Below are positions 8,015 to 19,141 of a stretch of 64,000 bases of DNA, piece after piece. The position numbers and the translations under genes were made by a program. This stretch comes from Streptomyces sp. NBC_00461 (lineage in GTDB: Bacteria; Actinomycetota; Actinomycetes; Streptomycetales; Streptomycetaceae). Numbering within the stretch: the first letter of the stretch is position 1; the number at the start of each line of letters is the position of its first letter. The stretch is taken from contig NZ_CP107902.1 in NCBI RefSeq assembly GCF_036013935.1, positions 6,853,001-6,917,000 on the forward strand. The letters are read 5' to 3'. The notes beneath the pieces are model-generated. The model had not been told where the DNA came from and did not search any database. It was given only the letters and a program-made list of their open reading frames with translations.

Positions 8015-8338
8015 TCACGACACTTCCACTTCGTAGAAGCAGAAGTGGTCCTTGATCCCGGCGACGTCGGGCTTGGGATCGGGGTAGCCCCAGACGAGGT
8101 CTGCCGCGTCCGGGGTCGACCAGTAGGAGGCGGTGCCCTTGAACGGGCAGTACGTGTGCGTGTCGGACGGCGTCAGCAGGTCGAGGCGGACGTCCTCGGG
8201 CGGGATGTAGTACCGCACCGGACAGCCCGTCTCGCGCAGCACGAGAGCCCGGTCGCTCTCCGCCAGAACCTGGTCGCCGTGCACCACGCGCACGTGCTGG
8301 TCGTCCTGCTCGATGGTGATCGTGTGTCCTTCGGCCAT
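8015..8338 (-). CDS. DUF427 domain-containing protein
   Basis: A 107-residue protein with the DUF427 pattern: VRVVHGDQVLAESDRALVLRE, YYIPPEDVRLDLL, then CPFKGTASYWS, and a terminal KDHFCFYEVEV. DUF427 is a compact beta-fold of unknown activity, common in actinomycetes. It is the first gene of the minus-strand run ending with the VOC protein and is divergent from the LOG-family gene, with 50 bases between start codons. Confidence 0.9.
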   Translation of the reverse strand: MAEGHTITIEQDDQHVRVVHGDQVLAESDRALVLRETGCPVRYYIPPEDVRLDLLTPSDTHTYCPFKGTASYWSTPDAADLVWGYPDPKPDVAGIKDHFCFYEVEVS

Positions 8339-8376
8339 ACCCGCACAGCGCTCGGGGCCGCCCGGTTCTTCCCGCG

Positions 8377-8382
8377 TACCGT
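8377..8382 (+). promoter_or_regulatory. candidate -10 box of a leaderless LOG gene
   Basis: TACCGT ends six bases before ATG 8389 and there is no Shine-Dalgarno. This is the arrangement expected for a leaderless transcript in Streptomyces. Confidence 0.45.
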
Positions 8383-8388
8383 GACCTC

Positions 8389-8928
8389 ATGCGAATCTGC
8401 GTGTTTCTCTCCGCCGCCGACCTCGACGACCGCTACACGCGCCCCGCGCGTGACTTCGCGAAACTGCTGGGCAAGGGCGGGCACACGCTCGTGTGGGGCG
8501 GTTCGGACGTCGGTCTGATGAAAGTGGTCGCCGACGGCGTGCAGGAGGCGGGAGGGCGGCTGTGCGGGGTCTCCGTGGACTTCCTCGCGGCCAAGGCACG
8601 GCAGGGCGCGGACGAGATGGTGATCGCTCGTGACCTCGCCGAGCGCAAAAGGCTGCTCCTGGAGAAGGCCGACGCCGTGGTGATCATGGTGGGCGGCACG
8701 GGAACACTCGACGAGGCCACCGAGATCCTCGAACTGAAGAAGCACGGGCACACCGACAAGCCCGTCGTCCTGCTCAACACCGCGGGCTTCTACGACGGCC
8801 TCAAGGAGCAGTTCCGGCGCATGGACGACGAGGGGTTCCTGCCCCGTCCGCTCACCGACCTGGTGTTCTTCGCGGAGGAGCCGGTGGGCGCGCTGGCCTA
8901 CCTGGAGGAGAGCCGGGGCGTCGCATGA
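8389..8928 (+). CDS. LOG-family protein (TIGR00730, nucleotide 5'-monophosphate phosphoribohydrolase-like)
   Basis: A 179-residue Rossmann-like protein. It opens MRICVFLSAADLDD, has VWGGSDVGLMKVVADGV in the nucleotide region, and carries the family motif as VGGTGTLDE (usual form PGGxGTxxE) with a preceding AERKRLLLEKADA. LOG enzymes release the base from cytokinin nucleoside monophosphates. Bacterial relatives also act as general AMP nucleosidases or lysine-decarboxylase-like proteins. The first Pro of the motif is replaced by Val, a mild deviation. It is transcribed away from DUF427 and is probably leaderless. Confidence 0.88.
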   Translation: MRICVFLSAADLDDRYTRPARDFAKLLGKGGHTLVWGGSDVGLMKVVADGVQEAGGRLCGVSVDFLAAKARQGADEMVIARDLAERKRLLLEKADAVVIMVGGTGTLDEATEILELKKHGHTDKPVVLLNTAGFYDGLKEQFRRMDDEGFLPRPLTDLVFFAEEPVGALAYLEESRGVA

Positions 8929-8946
8929 CCCCGGCGTGATGCGAGC

Positions 8947-9645
8947 ATGGCGGACATGGCTACACATGTGATCACCGGGGCGGGCTCCGGCATCGGCGCG
9001 GCCGTCGCTCGCCGCCTCCACGCGCGCGGGGACGAACTCGTGCTGCACGCGCGCGACGCGGGCCGCGCGAAGGAGCTGGCCGCCGAGTTCCCCGGGGCGA
9101 GGACGCTGGTGGGCGATCTGGCCGACCCGGACAGGCTGAGCTGGGCCTTCTCCCACCAGTCCCTGCCCGACCGCGTGGACTCGTTGCTGCACATCGCGGG
9201 GGTGGTCGACCTGGGCCCGGTGGGTGAACTGACCCCGAAGGCCTGGCGTCACCAGCTCAACGTCAACCTCATCGCCCCGGCCGAGCTGACCCGTCACCTC
9301 CTGCCCCAACTGCGGGCGGCGCACGGGCATGTGGTGTTCGTGAACTCGGGAGCGGGCCTGCGGGCGAGCGCCGAATGGTCGGCGTACGCGGCGTCGAAGC
9401 ACGGCCTGAAGGCGCTCGCGGACTCGCTGCGAGCCGAGGAGCACGACAGCGGCGTCCGCGTCACCTCGGTCTACCCGGGCCGCACGGCGAGCCCCATGCA
9501 GGCCAAGGTCCACCAGCAGGAGGGCAAGGAGTACGACGCCTCGCAGTGGATCGACCCCGAGTCGGTGGCGACGACGATCGTGATGTCCCTCGACCTGCCG
9601 AGGGACGCAGAGGTCAACGACCTGACGGTGAGGCCGGGACGGTGA
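8947..9645 (+). CDS. short-chain dehydrogenase/reductase
   Basis: A 232-residue SDR. The cofactor motif TGAGSGIGAAV (10-20) and the triad Ser134 (VNSGAG), Tyr147 and Lys151 (YAASK) are complete. The Asp in VGDLADPDR suits NAD(P) binding. Start ATG 8947 has no strong ribosome site; ATG 8956 is the alternative and changes only three residues. Its stop overlaps the GTG of the methionine-synthase-like gene by four bases, so the two are probably translationally coupled, though no shared pathway is evident. Confidence 0.88.
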   Translation: MADMATHVITGAGSGIGAAVARRLHARGDELVLHARDAGRAKELAAEFPGARTLVGDLADPDRLSWAFSHQSLPDRVDSLLHIAGVVDLGPVGELTPKAWRHQLNVNLIAPAELTRHLLPQLRAAHGHVVFVNSGAGLRASAEWSAYAASKHGLKALADSLRAEEHDSGVRVTSVYPGRTASPMQAKVHQQEGKEYDASQWIDPESVATTIVMSLDLPRDAEVNDLTVRPGR

Positions 9646-10640
9646 CCGGATTCAGTTTCGGTGCCGCCACCGGTGTCGGCTCCATGCCCGGGGGCGACGC
9701 CCGCGAGGCCGCCAAGACGGTCACCGGCAGCTGCGAGGACTTCCCGTTCCTGCCCGAGCTGCCCGCCCGAGGCCCCGGCGCCGACATGATCGGACGGACC
9801 GCAGGGCTGCTCGTCGAGCTGTACGCGCGCGTGGAGCCCAGCGGCTGGCGGATCGGGGACCGGCCGGGGCGGGACACCAAGCGCGCCAGGTCCTGGCTCG
9901 GCGAGGACCTCGACGCGCTGGAGGAGTTCACGCAGGGGTACGCGGGCCCGCTCAAGGTGCAGGCCGTGGGGCCCTGGACGCTGGCCGCCGCGCTGGAGCT
10001 GAGGAACGGCGAGTCGGCACTGTCCGACACCGGCGCCCGCCGTGACCTCGCCGGCTCCCTCGCCGAGGGCCTGCGCCTGCACCTGGAGGAGATGCGGCGA
10101 CGCGTCCCCGGAGCCCAACTCGTCCTCCAGCTCGACGAACCCTCCCTCACCTCCGTACTCCGCGGCCATGTGAAGACCGCCAGCGGCTACCGCACCCACC
10201 GCGCTGTCGACCGCCAGGTCGTCGAGGCCACGCTCCGCGACGTCATCGGGGTTCACAGCGACGGCCCGGCCGTGGTCCACTCCTGCGCACCGGATGTCCC
10301 GTTCGCCCTGCTGCGCCGGGCGGGCGCGACGGCGATCTCCTTCGACTTCTCGCTTCTCACCGAGCGTGACGACGACACGATCGGCGAGGCGGTGGAAGGG
10401 GGGACCCGGCTCTTCGCCGGTGTCGTGCCGGGGACGGACGGCCCGTTGTCAGACCCTGCCGGTAGCGTCATGGGTGTCAGGACGCTGTGGCGCAGGCTGG
10501 GGCTGCAACCGGGGCTTCTCGCGGAGGCGGTCACGATCACGCCGTCGTGCGGACTCGCGGGGGCCTCCCCGGATTACGCACGCAGGGCGCTCGCCCACTG
10601 CGTCCGGGCGGCGAGATCCCTCGCGGACAACCCAGAGTAA
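9642..10640 (+). CDS. MetE-like cobalamin-independent methionine synthase domain protein
   Basis: A 332-residue protein equal in size to the C-terminal catalytic half of MetE. It starts at GTG 9642, overlapping the SDR stop (GTGA), and reads FSFGAATGVGSMPG, a typical opening. Zinc-ligand candidates are His and Cys in VVHSCAPD and Cys in TPSCGLAG near the end. LVLQLDEPSL corresponds to the conserved DEP strand. Archaeal and actinobacterial short MetE proteins use other methyl donors or partner proteins, so the exact methyl donor is uncertain. ligA follows after 15 bases on the same strand. Confidence 0.85.
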   Translation: MTGFSFGAATGVGSMPGGDAREAAKTVTGSCEDFPFLPELPARGPGADMIGRTAGLLVELYARVEPSGWRIGDRPGRDTKRARSWLGEDLDALEEFTQGYAGPLKVQAVGPWTLAAALELRNGESALSDTGARRDLAGSLAEGLRLHLEEMRRRVPGAQLVLQLDEPSLTSVLRGHVKTASGYRTHRAVDRQVVEATLRDVIGVHSDGPAVVHSCAPDVPFALLRRAGATAISFDFSLLTERDDDTIGEAVEGGTRLFAGVVPGTDGPLSDPAGSVMGVRTLWRRLGLQPGLLAEAVTITPSCGLAGASPDYARRALAHCVRAARSLADNPE

Positions 10641-12848
<2,208 letters not shown>

Positions 12849-12997
12849 CGGTTGAAGGCCACCCGATCGGCGCATACCAGATGCATAAGGGTGGCTGGGG
12901 TGCATTCGGGCAACCGTCCACGACCGCTGCCCGTAGAAGCCTTCTGCGGCCTACTGTTGAGGTGTGCACCTGCCGTGCCCAGCTGCGGTCGGGGCAT

Positions 12998-13023
12998 CCC
13001 CTTGGCTCTTGGTGAGCGAGGGG
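12998..13023 (+). other. hairpin in the long leader of the rmdB-like gene
   Basis: The 260-base gap between ligA and the GGDEF-EAL gene holds a small hairpin: CCCCT (12998-13002) with AGGGG (13019-13023), and inner GCTC (13005-13008) with GAGC (13014-13017). No T-run follows. It may terminate ligA or structure the rmdB leader. I see no gene in the gap. Confidence 0.4.
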
Positions 13024-13108
13024 AAGGGTTTTCCAACGCGGTGCCGTTGATGGTTGTCGGGCATCGGGCCGCGTGGCGTGGGCACCGCCGGCTGTGAGAG
13101 GGACGGGA

Positions 13109-15346
13109 ATGGAACCGACCGAGAGCGCCGCCCCTGACTCATGGCTGCGCCGGGCCACCGGCGCATGGCGGGCGAGCCGGGGGGCCGGGCGGCCGTCGGA
13201 GCGTCCGGGCGCGGAGGGGCGCGCCACCGGACAGTACACCGTGACCGACGGGCGCGCCCCGCACCTCACAGCCGACGCGTCCTCAGCGATGCCGGGCGCC
13301 GAACACGAGCGCCATCTGTCCTGGCCCGCGCTGCCGGCGGCGGTCGTCGGGTCGGCGGCCTTCGTCCTCGGCGCCGGTTTCTACCGGGCGTTCACCGGGA
13401 CCCACGCGCTCTTTCCGGCCGGCGCCGTCGGCTGGTCGCTGGCCGTGCTGACCGGCATCATCGTCGGCCACCTGGTGATGCTCGGCCGCTCCCGCTGGTG
13501 GGGCGGCACCGGCTCCGGCGCCGCCCTCACCCTCGCCGTCCTGATGCTGTACGGCTGGGTGCCCGCGGGCATGGTCAGCGTCACCGTCGTCGTGCTGGTC
13601 GGTGTCGCCCGCCGCAACCGCTGGCGCCAGGGTGTGCTGCACGGCTCGGTGGACATCCTCGGCATCGGTGCCGGAGCCCTGGTGCTGGGCGCCTTCGGAC
13701 GCGTGCCGTCCGTGGAGACGCCCTGGAACCCCGACACCTGGACGCTCTACACCGCCCCCGAGGTGGTGCTGGTCGCCACCGCGTACCTCCTGGTCACCCG
13801 CATCCTGCTCTGGTATCTGCACGCGCCGCGCGGCGGTGTGCCCACCGTCGCCCGTACCGCCCTGGTCAGACAGGGACTGGTCGCGGTCGCGCTGCTCGGC
13901 ATCGCCCCGCTGGTCTGCGTGGTCGCCGTCGCCCAGCCGGTGCTGCTGCCACTGTTCTCCATCCCGCTGATCGCCCTCGACTCCACCCTGTGGATCGCTC
14001 GCGCCCGCGCCGAGGAGCAACTGCGCGACCCGCTGACCGGGCTGCCCAACCGGCAGTGGCTGCTGGAGCGCATCTGGACCGCGCTGGACGACGCCGAGCG
14101 GATCGGTGCCCGGTCCGCCCTGATGCTCATCGACCTCGACCGCTTCCGCTCGGTCAACGACACGCTCGGGCATCTCGCCGGTGACCGGCTGCTGTTGCAG
14201 ATCGCCGACCGCCTGCGCGTCGCGCTGCCGCGCGGAGCGGAGGCCGCGCGGCTCGGCGGGGACGAGTTCGCCGTTTTACTGCCGGTCGCCGACTCCACGA
14301 CGTCCGCGACCCGGGTGGCCCGCGGGCTGGTGGCCGAGCTCAGCTCCCCGCTCGACCTCGACGGACTCACCCTCGTGCTGGAGGCCAGCGCGGGCGTCGC
14401 CGTCTTCCCGGACCACGCACTGGACGCCGAGGGCTTGCTGCGGCGCGCGGACGTGGCGATGTACCAGGCGAAGCGGGACCGTACGGGCGTCGAGGTGTAC
14501 GAGTCCAAGCGGGACTCCAACACCCCGGACCGGCTGGGCCTGCTGGGCGACCTGCGCCGGGCGCTGGACGCGCACGAGGTGCAGTTGCACTACCAGCCCA
14601 AGGTCCGCTTCGACGGACAGGTGGCCGGCCTCGAGGCCCTCGTCCGCTGGGTGCATCCCGAGCGCGGGAAGGTGCCGCCGGACGAGTTCATAGCGATCGC
14701 CGAGTCGTCGGGGCTGATGCCCCACCTCACGGAGTACGTGCTGGAGACGGCGCTCGGGCAGGTGGCCCGGTGGCGGGCGCAGGGACTGTTCGTGCCCGTC
14801 GCGGTCAACGTCTCCCCGCGTGACGTCCACACCCCCGGTTTCGCGGGCTCCGTCGCCGCGCGGCTGGCCCGGCACGGGGTCCCGGCGGGAGCGCTCCAAC
14901 TGGAGATAACGGAACACGTCCTGCTGGAGGACCCGCAGCGAGCCGCGGACACGCTGGCCGCCCTGACCGGGCACGGCGTGAAGATGTCGCTGGACGACTT
15001 CGGCACGGGCTACTCGTCCCTGGTGCATCTGCGGCGGCTCCCGGTGAGCGAGCTGAAGATCGACCGTTCCTTCGTGGCCCGGCTGGCCGTCGACACGGAG
15101 GACGCCGAGATCGTCCGCTGCACGGTCGACCTCGCCCATTCCCTCGGCCTGCTCGTCGTCGCCGAGGGAGTCGAGGACGACGAGACCTGGGAACGCCTGC
15201 GCGACATGGGCTGCGACGCCGTACAGGGGTGGCTGGTGGCCGCGGCGATGCCGCCCGAGGAGACGACGGCGTGGCTGCTGGCGCGCGGATCACGAGGGTG
15301 GCAGCGGCCTCGGGCAGCGCTGCCGGCCGCGGCGACCGACGAGTAG
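13109..15346 (+). CDS. rmdB: membrane-anchored GGDEF-EAL c-di-GMP enzyme, rmdB-like, with a TTA codon
   Basis: A 745-residue protein starting at ATG 13109 after GAGAGGGACGGGA. A polar head of about 70 residues leads into six or seven membrane segments (residues about 75-290). Then come a GGDEF domain (motif intact at 383-387) and an EAL domain (EAL at 509-511). All EAL catalytic motifs are present: VNVS, EITE, DDFGTGYSS, LKIDRSF, AEGVED. The inhibitory RxxD site before GGDEF is absent (PRGA instead). Position after ligA and architecture match RmdB of S. coelicolor, a phosphodiesterase affecting sporulation. Codon 390 (14276-14278), three codons after GGDEF, is TTA, so translation should need the bldA tRNA. 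Confidence 0.9.
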   Translation: MEPTESAAPDSWLRRATGAWRASRGAGRPSERPGAEGRATGQYTVTDGRAPHLTADASSAMPGAEHERHLSWPALPAAVVGSAAFVLGAGFYRAFTGTHALFPAGAVGWSLAVLTGIIVGHLVMLGRSRWWGGTGSGAALTLAVLMLYGWVPAGMVSVTVVVLVGVARRNRWRQGVLHGSVDILGIGAGALVLGAFGRVPSVETPWNPDTWTLYTAPEVVLVATAYLLVTRILLWYLHAPRGGVPTVARTALVRQGLVAVALLGIAPLVCVVAVAQPVLLPLFSIPLIALDSTLWIARARAEEQLRDPLTGLPNRQWLLERIWTALDDAERIGARSALMLIDLDRFRSVNDTLGHLAGDRLLLQIADRLRVALPRGAEAARLGGDEFAVLLPVADSTTSATRVARGLVAELSSPLDLDGLTLVLEASAGVAVFPDHALDAEGLLRRADVAMYQAKRDRTGVEVYESKRDSNTPDRLGLLGDLRRALDAHEVQLHYQPKVRFDGQVAGLEALVRWVHPERGKVPPDEFIAIAESSGLMPHLTEYVLETALGQVARWRAQGLFVPVAVNVSPRDVHTPGFAGSVAARLARHGVPAGALQLEITEHVLLEDPQRAADTLAALTGHGVKMSLDDFGTGYSSLVHLRRLPVSELKIDRSFVARLAVDTEDAEIVRCTVDLAHSLGLLVVAEGVEDDETWERLRDMGCDAVQGWLVAAAMPPEETTAWLLARGSRGWQRPRAALPAAATDE

Positions 15347-15385
15347 TCCGCCCACCCGCCCACCCTTTCACCCTGGTTCAGGCGC

Positions 15386-15970
15386 TCACCCGACCCCCGC
15401 CGTGAAATGCCCGATCAGCAGGGCCAGCCGGTCCTCGTGTGCCCTCTCGGGCAGGCGGCCGCTGCGCATCAGGGTCACCAGGCCGTGCAGTCCCGCCCAG
15501 TACGTCTCCGTCAGCAGACCCACGTCCTCGCCCTCGGCCGCGATCGGCTCGACCGCCTGCGCCAGTTCTCCGAAGGCCCGCTTCAAGGGCTCCGGGGCCT
15601 CGTCCGTGGCGAACGGCAGATCCACGGCGTGCGTGAACACCGCGTCGTAGAGCGCGGGCCGCCGTCGTCCGAAGGCCGCGTACGCCTCGCCGACCGCCGC
15701 CAGCGCCTCGCGCGTGCCCTTGACCGCCGTACGCGCCGTGCGCAGTTCCTCCGCCAGTTCTGCGCAGCCCTGTACCGCGACCGCGGCCATGATCGCGTCC
15801 TTGCCCTTGAAGTGGCTGTAGAGGACCGGCTGGCTGTACTCGATCTCCGCCGCCAGCCGGCGGGTCGTCACCGCGTCCCAGCCCTCGGCCTCCGCCAGTT
15901 CCCGCGCGGCCGTGACGATCAGCCGCTCGCGCTCCGCTCGTTCGCGCTCCCGGCGCGTCTGGATCGACAT
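15386..15970 (-). CDS. TetR-family regulator
   Basis: A 194-residue TetR protein starting MSIQTRRERERAERERLIV. The helix-turn-helix is VTTRRLAAEIEYSQPVLYSHF, with the family YSHFKGKDAI ending. A longer start at 15997 would run through one of the operators, so I chose ATG 15970. It is divergent from the DUF4267 gene. Two copies of CTAGCNNNGCTAG lie in the gap, one close to each start codon, which strongly suggests it represses both. The C-terminal domain contains a GLHGLVTLMRSGRL segment common in TetR_C_33-type proteins. Ligand unknown. Confidence 0.9.
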   Translation of the reverse strand: MSIQTRRERERAERERLIVTAARELAEAEGWDAVTTRRLAAEIEYSQPVLYSHFKGKDAIMAAVAVQGCAELAEELRTARTAVKGTREALAAVGEAYAAFGRRRPALYDAVFTHAVDLPFATDEAPEPLKRAFGELAQAVEPIAAEGEDVGLLTETYWAGLHGLVTLMRSGRLPERAHEDRLALLIGHFTAGVG

Positions 15971-15980
15971 GCCAGGAATT

Positions 15981-15993
15981 CTAGCAGCGCTAG
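15981..15993. promoter_or_regulatory. TetR operator, copy 1
   Basis: CTAGCAGCGCTAG is a perfect CTAGC-N3-GCTAG palindrome 10 bases upstream of the tetR start. A second copy lies 50 bases away. Confidence 0.7.
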
Positions 15994-16030
15994 CCAATCT
16001 GTCGACGTTCTGATAGCTTCGCTCTCATCG

Positions 16031-16043
16031 CTAGCGCCGCTAG
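16031..16043. promoter_or_regulatory. TetR operator, copy 2
   Basis: CTAGCGCCGCTAG repeats the palindrome of copy 1 just upstream of the DUF4267 gene. Identical arms with different spacers argue that they are real sites for one protein. Confidence 0.7.
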
Positions 16044-16067
16044 CGGCAAGAGATGGGGAGAAGAGTC

Positions 16068-16439
16068 GTGACCGTCACCGCCTACACCCTGGCCGTCGTG
16101 CTCAACCTGTTCTGCCTGTTCCTCGGCTACCGGTTCCTGTTCCAGCCGGCCTCCGCCGCCGCCGGATACGGCGCGCCCGCCGACCCCGCGGGCGACGCCG
16201 GCGCCTACCTCACGATCAAGGGCCTCAGGGACGGCACCCTCGGCCTGGTCGGCCTCGCGCTGCTGGCCTTCGCCGGGGCGCACGCCGAGGCCTGGATGAT
16301 GCTGTGCGTGGCAGTCGTGCCGCTCGGCGACACACTGATAGTCCTGCGCAACGGCGGCACGAAAGCCGTGGCGTTCGGGATCCACTTCGCCACGGCGATC
16401 GTTGTACTGATCAGTGCCGTCCTGCTGTTCCTCGTCTGA
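16068..16439 (+). CDS. DUF4267 family small membrane protein
   Basis: A 123-residue protein with four hydrophobic segments: TLAVVLNLFCLFLGYRFLF; the GLVGLALLAFAGA region; WMMLCVAVVPLGDTLIVL; and ATAIVVLISAVLLFLV. It carries the DUF4267 features GYRFLFQP and GLRDGTLGL. GTG 16068 is preceded by GGGGAGA at good spacing; ATG 16053 would place that ribosome site inside the gene. It is controlled, by inference, by the divergent TetR through the CTAGC palindromes. Such TetR/DUF4267 pairs are frequent in actinomycetes, with unknown function. Confidence 0.82.
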   Translation: MTVTAYTLAVVLNLFCLFLGYRFLFQPASAAAGYGAPADPAGDAGAYLTIKGLRDGTLGLVGLALLAFAGAHAEAWMMLCVAVVPLGDTLIVLRNGGTKAVAFGIHFATAIVVLISAVLLFLV

Positions 16440-16484
16440 CCGTTCCTCGTCCGAGCCGTCAACACCAGCACCGGGGGTCCGAAG

Positions 16485-16979
16485 ATGTCGCTGTTCGTTC
16501 CGAAGTTCGACGAGTCCGTGATCGTCCGCGAGGCGGAGGCCGAAGTCGTCGGCCGCGCGCCCACCACCATCCGCCTGCTGGCCGACAGCAGCCGGACCGG
16601 CGGTGCGCTGTCCACCCAGCGCGTCACCCTCACGGACGGCGCCGACGGTGCGAAACCGCACTGGCACGACAACTCCGCGGAGATGTTCTTCCTGCTCGAC
16701 GGCGCCGCAGAGATCCTGTCCGGCGAGGACGTCGTCACCGCGGGCCCGGGCGACCTCGTGATCGTCCCGCCCGGAAAACCGCACGCCTTCTCCGCCGTAC
16801 CGGGCGCCGACGCCGACCTGCTCATCGTCCTCACCCCCGGCGTCGAACGCTTCGAGTACTTCCGCCACCTCCAGCGCATCGCGCTCGGCGAAGTCACCCC
16901 GGAGAGCCTGCTGGAGGTGCAGGAGCTGTACGACAACCACTTCATGAAGAGCCAGGCCTGGGAGGGGCGGCGAGGGTGA
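16485..16979 (+). CDS. cupin domain protein
   Basis: A 164-residue single-cupin protein. Motif 1 reads [21 protein letters not shown] (two His and a Glu as metal ligands) and motif 2 reads [14 protein letters not shown] with the fourth ligand His. A helical C-terminal extension ([17 protein letters not shown]) follows. It lies 45 bases after the DUF4267 gene on the same strand and may be in its TetR regulon. The reaction is unknown. Cupins of this length include quercetinase-like and isomerase-like proteins. Confidence 0.85.
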   Translation: MSLFVPKFDESVIVREAEAEVVGRAPTTIRLLADSSRTGGALSTQRVTLTDGADGAKPHWHDNSAEMFFLLDGAAEILSGEDVVTAGPGDLVIVPPGKPHAFSAVPGADADLLIVLTPGVERFEYFRHLQRIALGEVTPESLLEVQELYDNHFMKSQAWEGRRG

Positions 16980-17073
16980 CGAGCGCGCGGCCGGCAAACC
17001 GTTTAACGGCGACCGGCCCTCGCCCCATAGGATTGGCCCCAAACCACACACACTCACCCCAGAGGAACGCTGC

Positions 17074-17370
17074 ATGCCTGGCATCACGCGCGAGGAGGTC
17101 GCCCACCTCGCCCGGCTGGCGCGTCTGGAGCTGAAACCCGAAGAGCTCGAACACTTCGCGGGCCAGCTGGACGACATCATCGGCGCGGTCGCCCGCGTCA
17201 GCGAGGTCGCCGACCAAGACGTACCGCCGACCTCGCACCCGCTCCCGCTGACGAACGTCATGCGGCCGGACGAGGTCCGTCCGTCGCTCACCCCCGAGCA
17301 GGCGCTCTCCGGCGCCCCGGCCCAGGAGCAGCAGCGTTTCAAGGTGCCGCAGATCCTGGGGGAGGACTAA
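17074..17370 (+). CDS. gatC: Asp/Glu-tRNA amidotransferase subunit C
   Basis: GatC is the 98-residue clamp that holds GatA and GatB together in the amidotransferase making Gln-tRNA(Gln) (and Asn-tRNA). It opens [20 protein letters not shown] and ends VPQILGED, both canonical. AGAGGA lies upstream of ATG 17074. gatA follows after five bases. Confidence 0.97.
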   Translation: MPGITREEVAHLARLARLELKPEELEHFAGQLDDIIGAVARVSEVADQDVPPTSHPLPLTNVMRPDEVRPSLTPEQALSGAPAQEQQRFKVPQILGED

Positions 17371-17375
17371 CCGCC

Positions 17376-18887
17376 ATGACGGACAACGTCACCATCATCA
17401 AGCTCACGGCCGCCGACACCGCCGCGAAGATCGCGTCCGGCGAACTCACGGCCGTCCAGGTCACCGAGGCCCACCTGGCGCGGATCGAGGCCGTCGACGA
17501 GAAGGTGCACGCCTTCCTGCACGTCGACCGGGAGGGCGCTCTGGCCCAGGCCCGCGCCGTCGACGAGAAGCGGGAAAGGGGCGAGAAGCTAGGCCCACTC
17601 GCCGGCGTCCCGCTCGCGCTCAAGGACATCTTCACCACCGAGGGCATCCCGACGACCGTCGGTTCGAAGATCCTCGAAGGCTGGATCCCGCCGTACGACG
17701 CGACGCTCACCAAGCGGCTGAAGGCCGCCGACGTCGTCATCCTCGGCAAGACCAACATGGACGAGTTCGCCATGGGGTCCTCCACCGAGAACAGCGCCTA
17801 CGGCCCGACCGGCAACCCCTGGGACCTCACCAAGATCCCCGGCGGTTCCGGCGGCGGCTCCTCCGCCGCCCTCGCCTCCTTCCAGGCCCCCCTCGCCATC
17901 GGCACCGACACCGGCGGTTCCATCCGCCAGCCGGCCGCCGTCACCGGCACGGTCGGCGTGAAGCCGACGTACGGCGCGGTCTCGCGGTACGGCATGGTGG
18001 CGTTCTCGTCCTCCCTCGACCAGGGCGGGCCCTGCGCCCGTACGGTCCTGGACGCGGCGCTGCTCCACGAGGTCATCGCCGGACACGACCCGCTCGACTC
18101 GACCTCCATCGACGCACCCGTCCCGCCCGTCGTCGAAGCCGCCCGCAACGGCAGCGTCGAAGGCATGCGAGTCGGCGTCGTCAAGCAGTTCCGCGGCGAG
18201 GGCTACCAGGCCGGCGTCATCCAGCGGTTCGACGAGGCCGTGGCCCTGCTCAAGGAGCTGGGCGCCGAGATCGTCGAGCTGGACTGTCCGTCCTTCGACC
18301 TCGCGCTGTCGGCGTACTACCTGATCGCCCCGTCCGAGTGCTCGTCCAACCTCGCCCGCTTCGACGGCCTGCGCTACGGCCTGCGGACCGGCGACGACGG
18401 CAGCCACTCGGCCGAGGAGGTCACCTCCCTCACCCGTGAGGCGGGCTTCGGGCCCGAGGTCAAGCGCCGCATCATGCTCGGCACGTACGCCCTGTCGAGC
18501 GGCTACTACGACGCCTACTACGGCTCCGCCCAGAAGGTCCGCACGCTCATCACGCGCGACTTCGAGAAGGCCTTCGAGCAGGGCACCGGCGTCGATGTGA
18601 TCGTCTCGCCGACGACCCCGACCACCGCCTTCGCGATCGGCGAGCGCGCCGACGACCCGATGGCGATGTACCTGGCCGACCTCTGCACCATCCCCACGAA
18701 CCTCGCGGGCAACGCGGCCATGTCGCTGCCCTGCGGTCTGGCCCCGGAGGACAACCTCCCGGTCGGCCTGCAGATCATCGCCCCGGCGCTGAAGGACGAC
18801 CGTCTGTACAAGGTCGGCGCCGCCGTCGAGGCCGCCTTCGTGGAAAGGTGGGGCCACCCGCTCCTGGAGGAGGCTCCGTCGCTGTGA
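17376..18887 (+). CDS. gatA: Asp/Glu-tRNA amidotransferase subunit A
   Basis: GatA is the amidase that releases ammonia from glutamine for transamidation of mischarged Glu-tRNA(Gln). The 503-residue protein has the amidase-signature triad: Lys83 (LALKDIF), cis-Ser158 in [10 protein letters not shown], and nucleophile Ser182 in [11 protein letters not shown]. Spacing matches that of known GatA proteins. Its stop overlaps by four bases the GTG of a small gene that separates it from gatB. Confidence 0.98.
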   Translation: MTDNVTIIKLTAADTAAKIASGELTAVQVTEAHLARIEAVDEKVHAFLHVDREGALAQARAVDEKRERGEKLGPLAGVPLALKDIFTTEGIPTTVGSKILEGWIPPYDATLTKRLKAADVVILGKTNMDEFAMGSSTENSAYGPTGNPWDLTKIPGGSGGGSSAALASFQAPLAIGTDTGGSIRQPAAVTGTVGVKPTYGAVSRYGMVAFSSSLDQGGPCARTVLDAALLHEVIAGHDPLDSTSIDAPVPPVVEAARNGSVEGMRVGVVKQFRGEGYQAGVIQRFDEAVALLKELGAEIVELDCPSFDLALSAYYLIAPSECSSNLARFDGLRYGLRTGDDGSHSAEEVTSLTREAGFGPEVKRRIMLGTYALSSGYYDAYYGSAQKVRTLITRDFEKAFEQGTGVDVIVSPTTPTTAFAIGERADDPMAMYLADLCTIPTNLAGNAAMSLPCGLAPEDNLPVGLQIIAPALKDDRLYKVGAAVEAAFVERWGHPLLEEAPSL

Positions 18888-19126
18888 CCAAGACACTGAC
18901 CAAGGCTCAGGACTTCAAGAAGTCCAAGTCCGGAATGTACGTGTCCATCGCCACCACCGCCTTCGGCGCGTTCGGTGTCGCCAAGCGGATCAAGAAGGCA
19001 CGTTCCGAACAGGACGCGCTGCGACTGCTCGACGCGACGGTGGCCGCCGTCGGAATCGTCACCGGCCTCGCCGTCCTGTACCGCGAGCTGAAGCGGCTGG
19101 GCGACGACGACGTCCTGCTGGGCTGA
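18884..19126 (+). CDS. small conserved-looking protein between gatA and gatB
   Basis: An 80-residue basic protein starting at GTG 18884, overlapping gatA by GTGA and ending 15 bases before gatB. The sequence starts [20 protein letters not shown], has one hydrophobic segment ([13 protein letters not shown]), the basic block [18 protein letters not shown], a second hydrophobic segment ([19 protein letters not shown]) and the tail GDDDVLLG. It has normal Streptomyces codon use and tight coupling on both sides. From memory a hypothetical gene occupies this place in other Streptomyces. Membrane association is plausible. No domain recognised. Confidence 0.75.
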   Translation: MTKTLTKAQDFKKSKSGMYVSIATTAFGAFGVAKRIKKARSEQDALRLLDATVAAVGIVTGLAVLYRELKRLGDDDVLLG

Positions 19127-19141
19127 GAGGGAAGTTTCACC

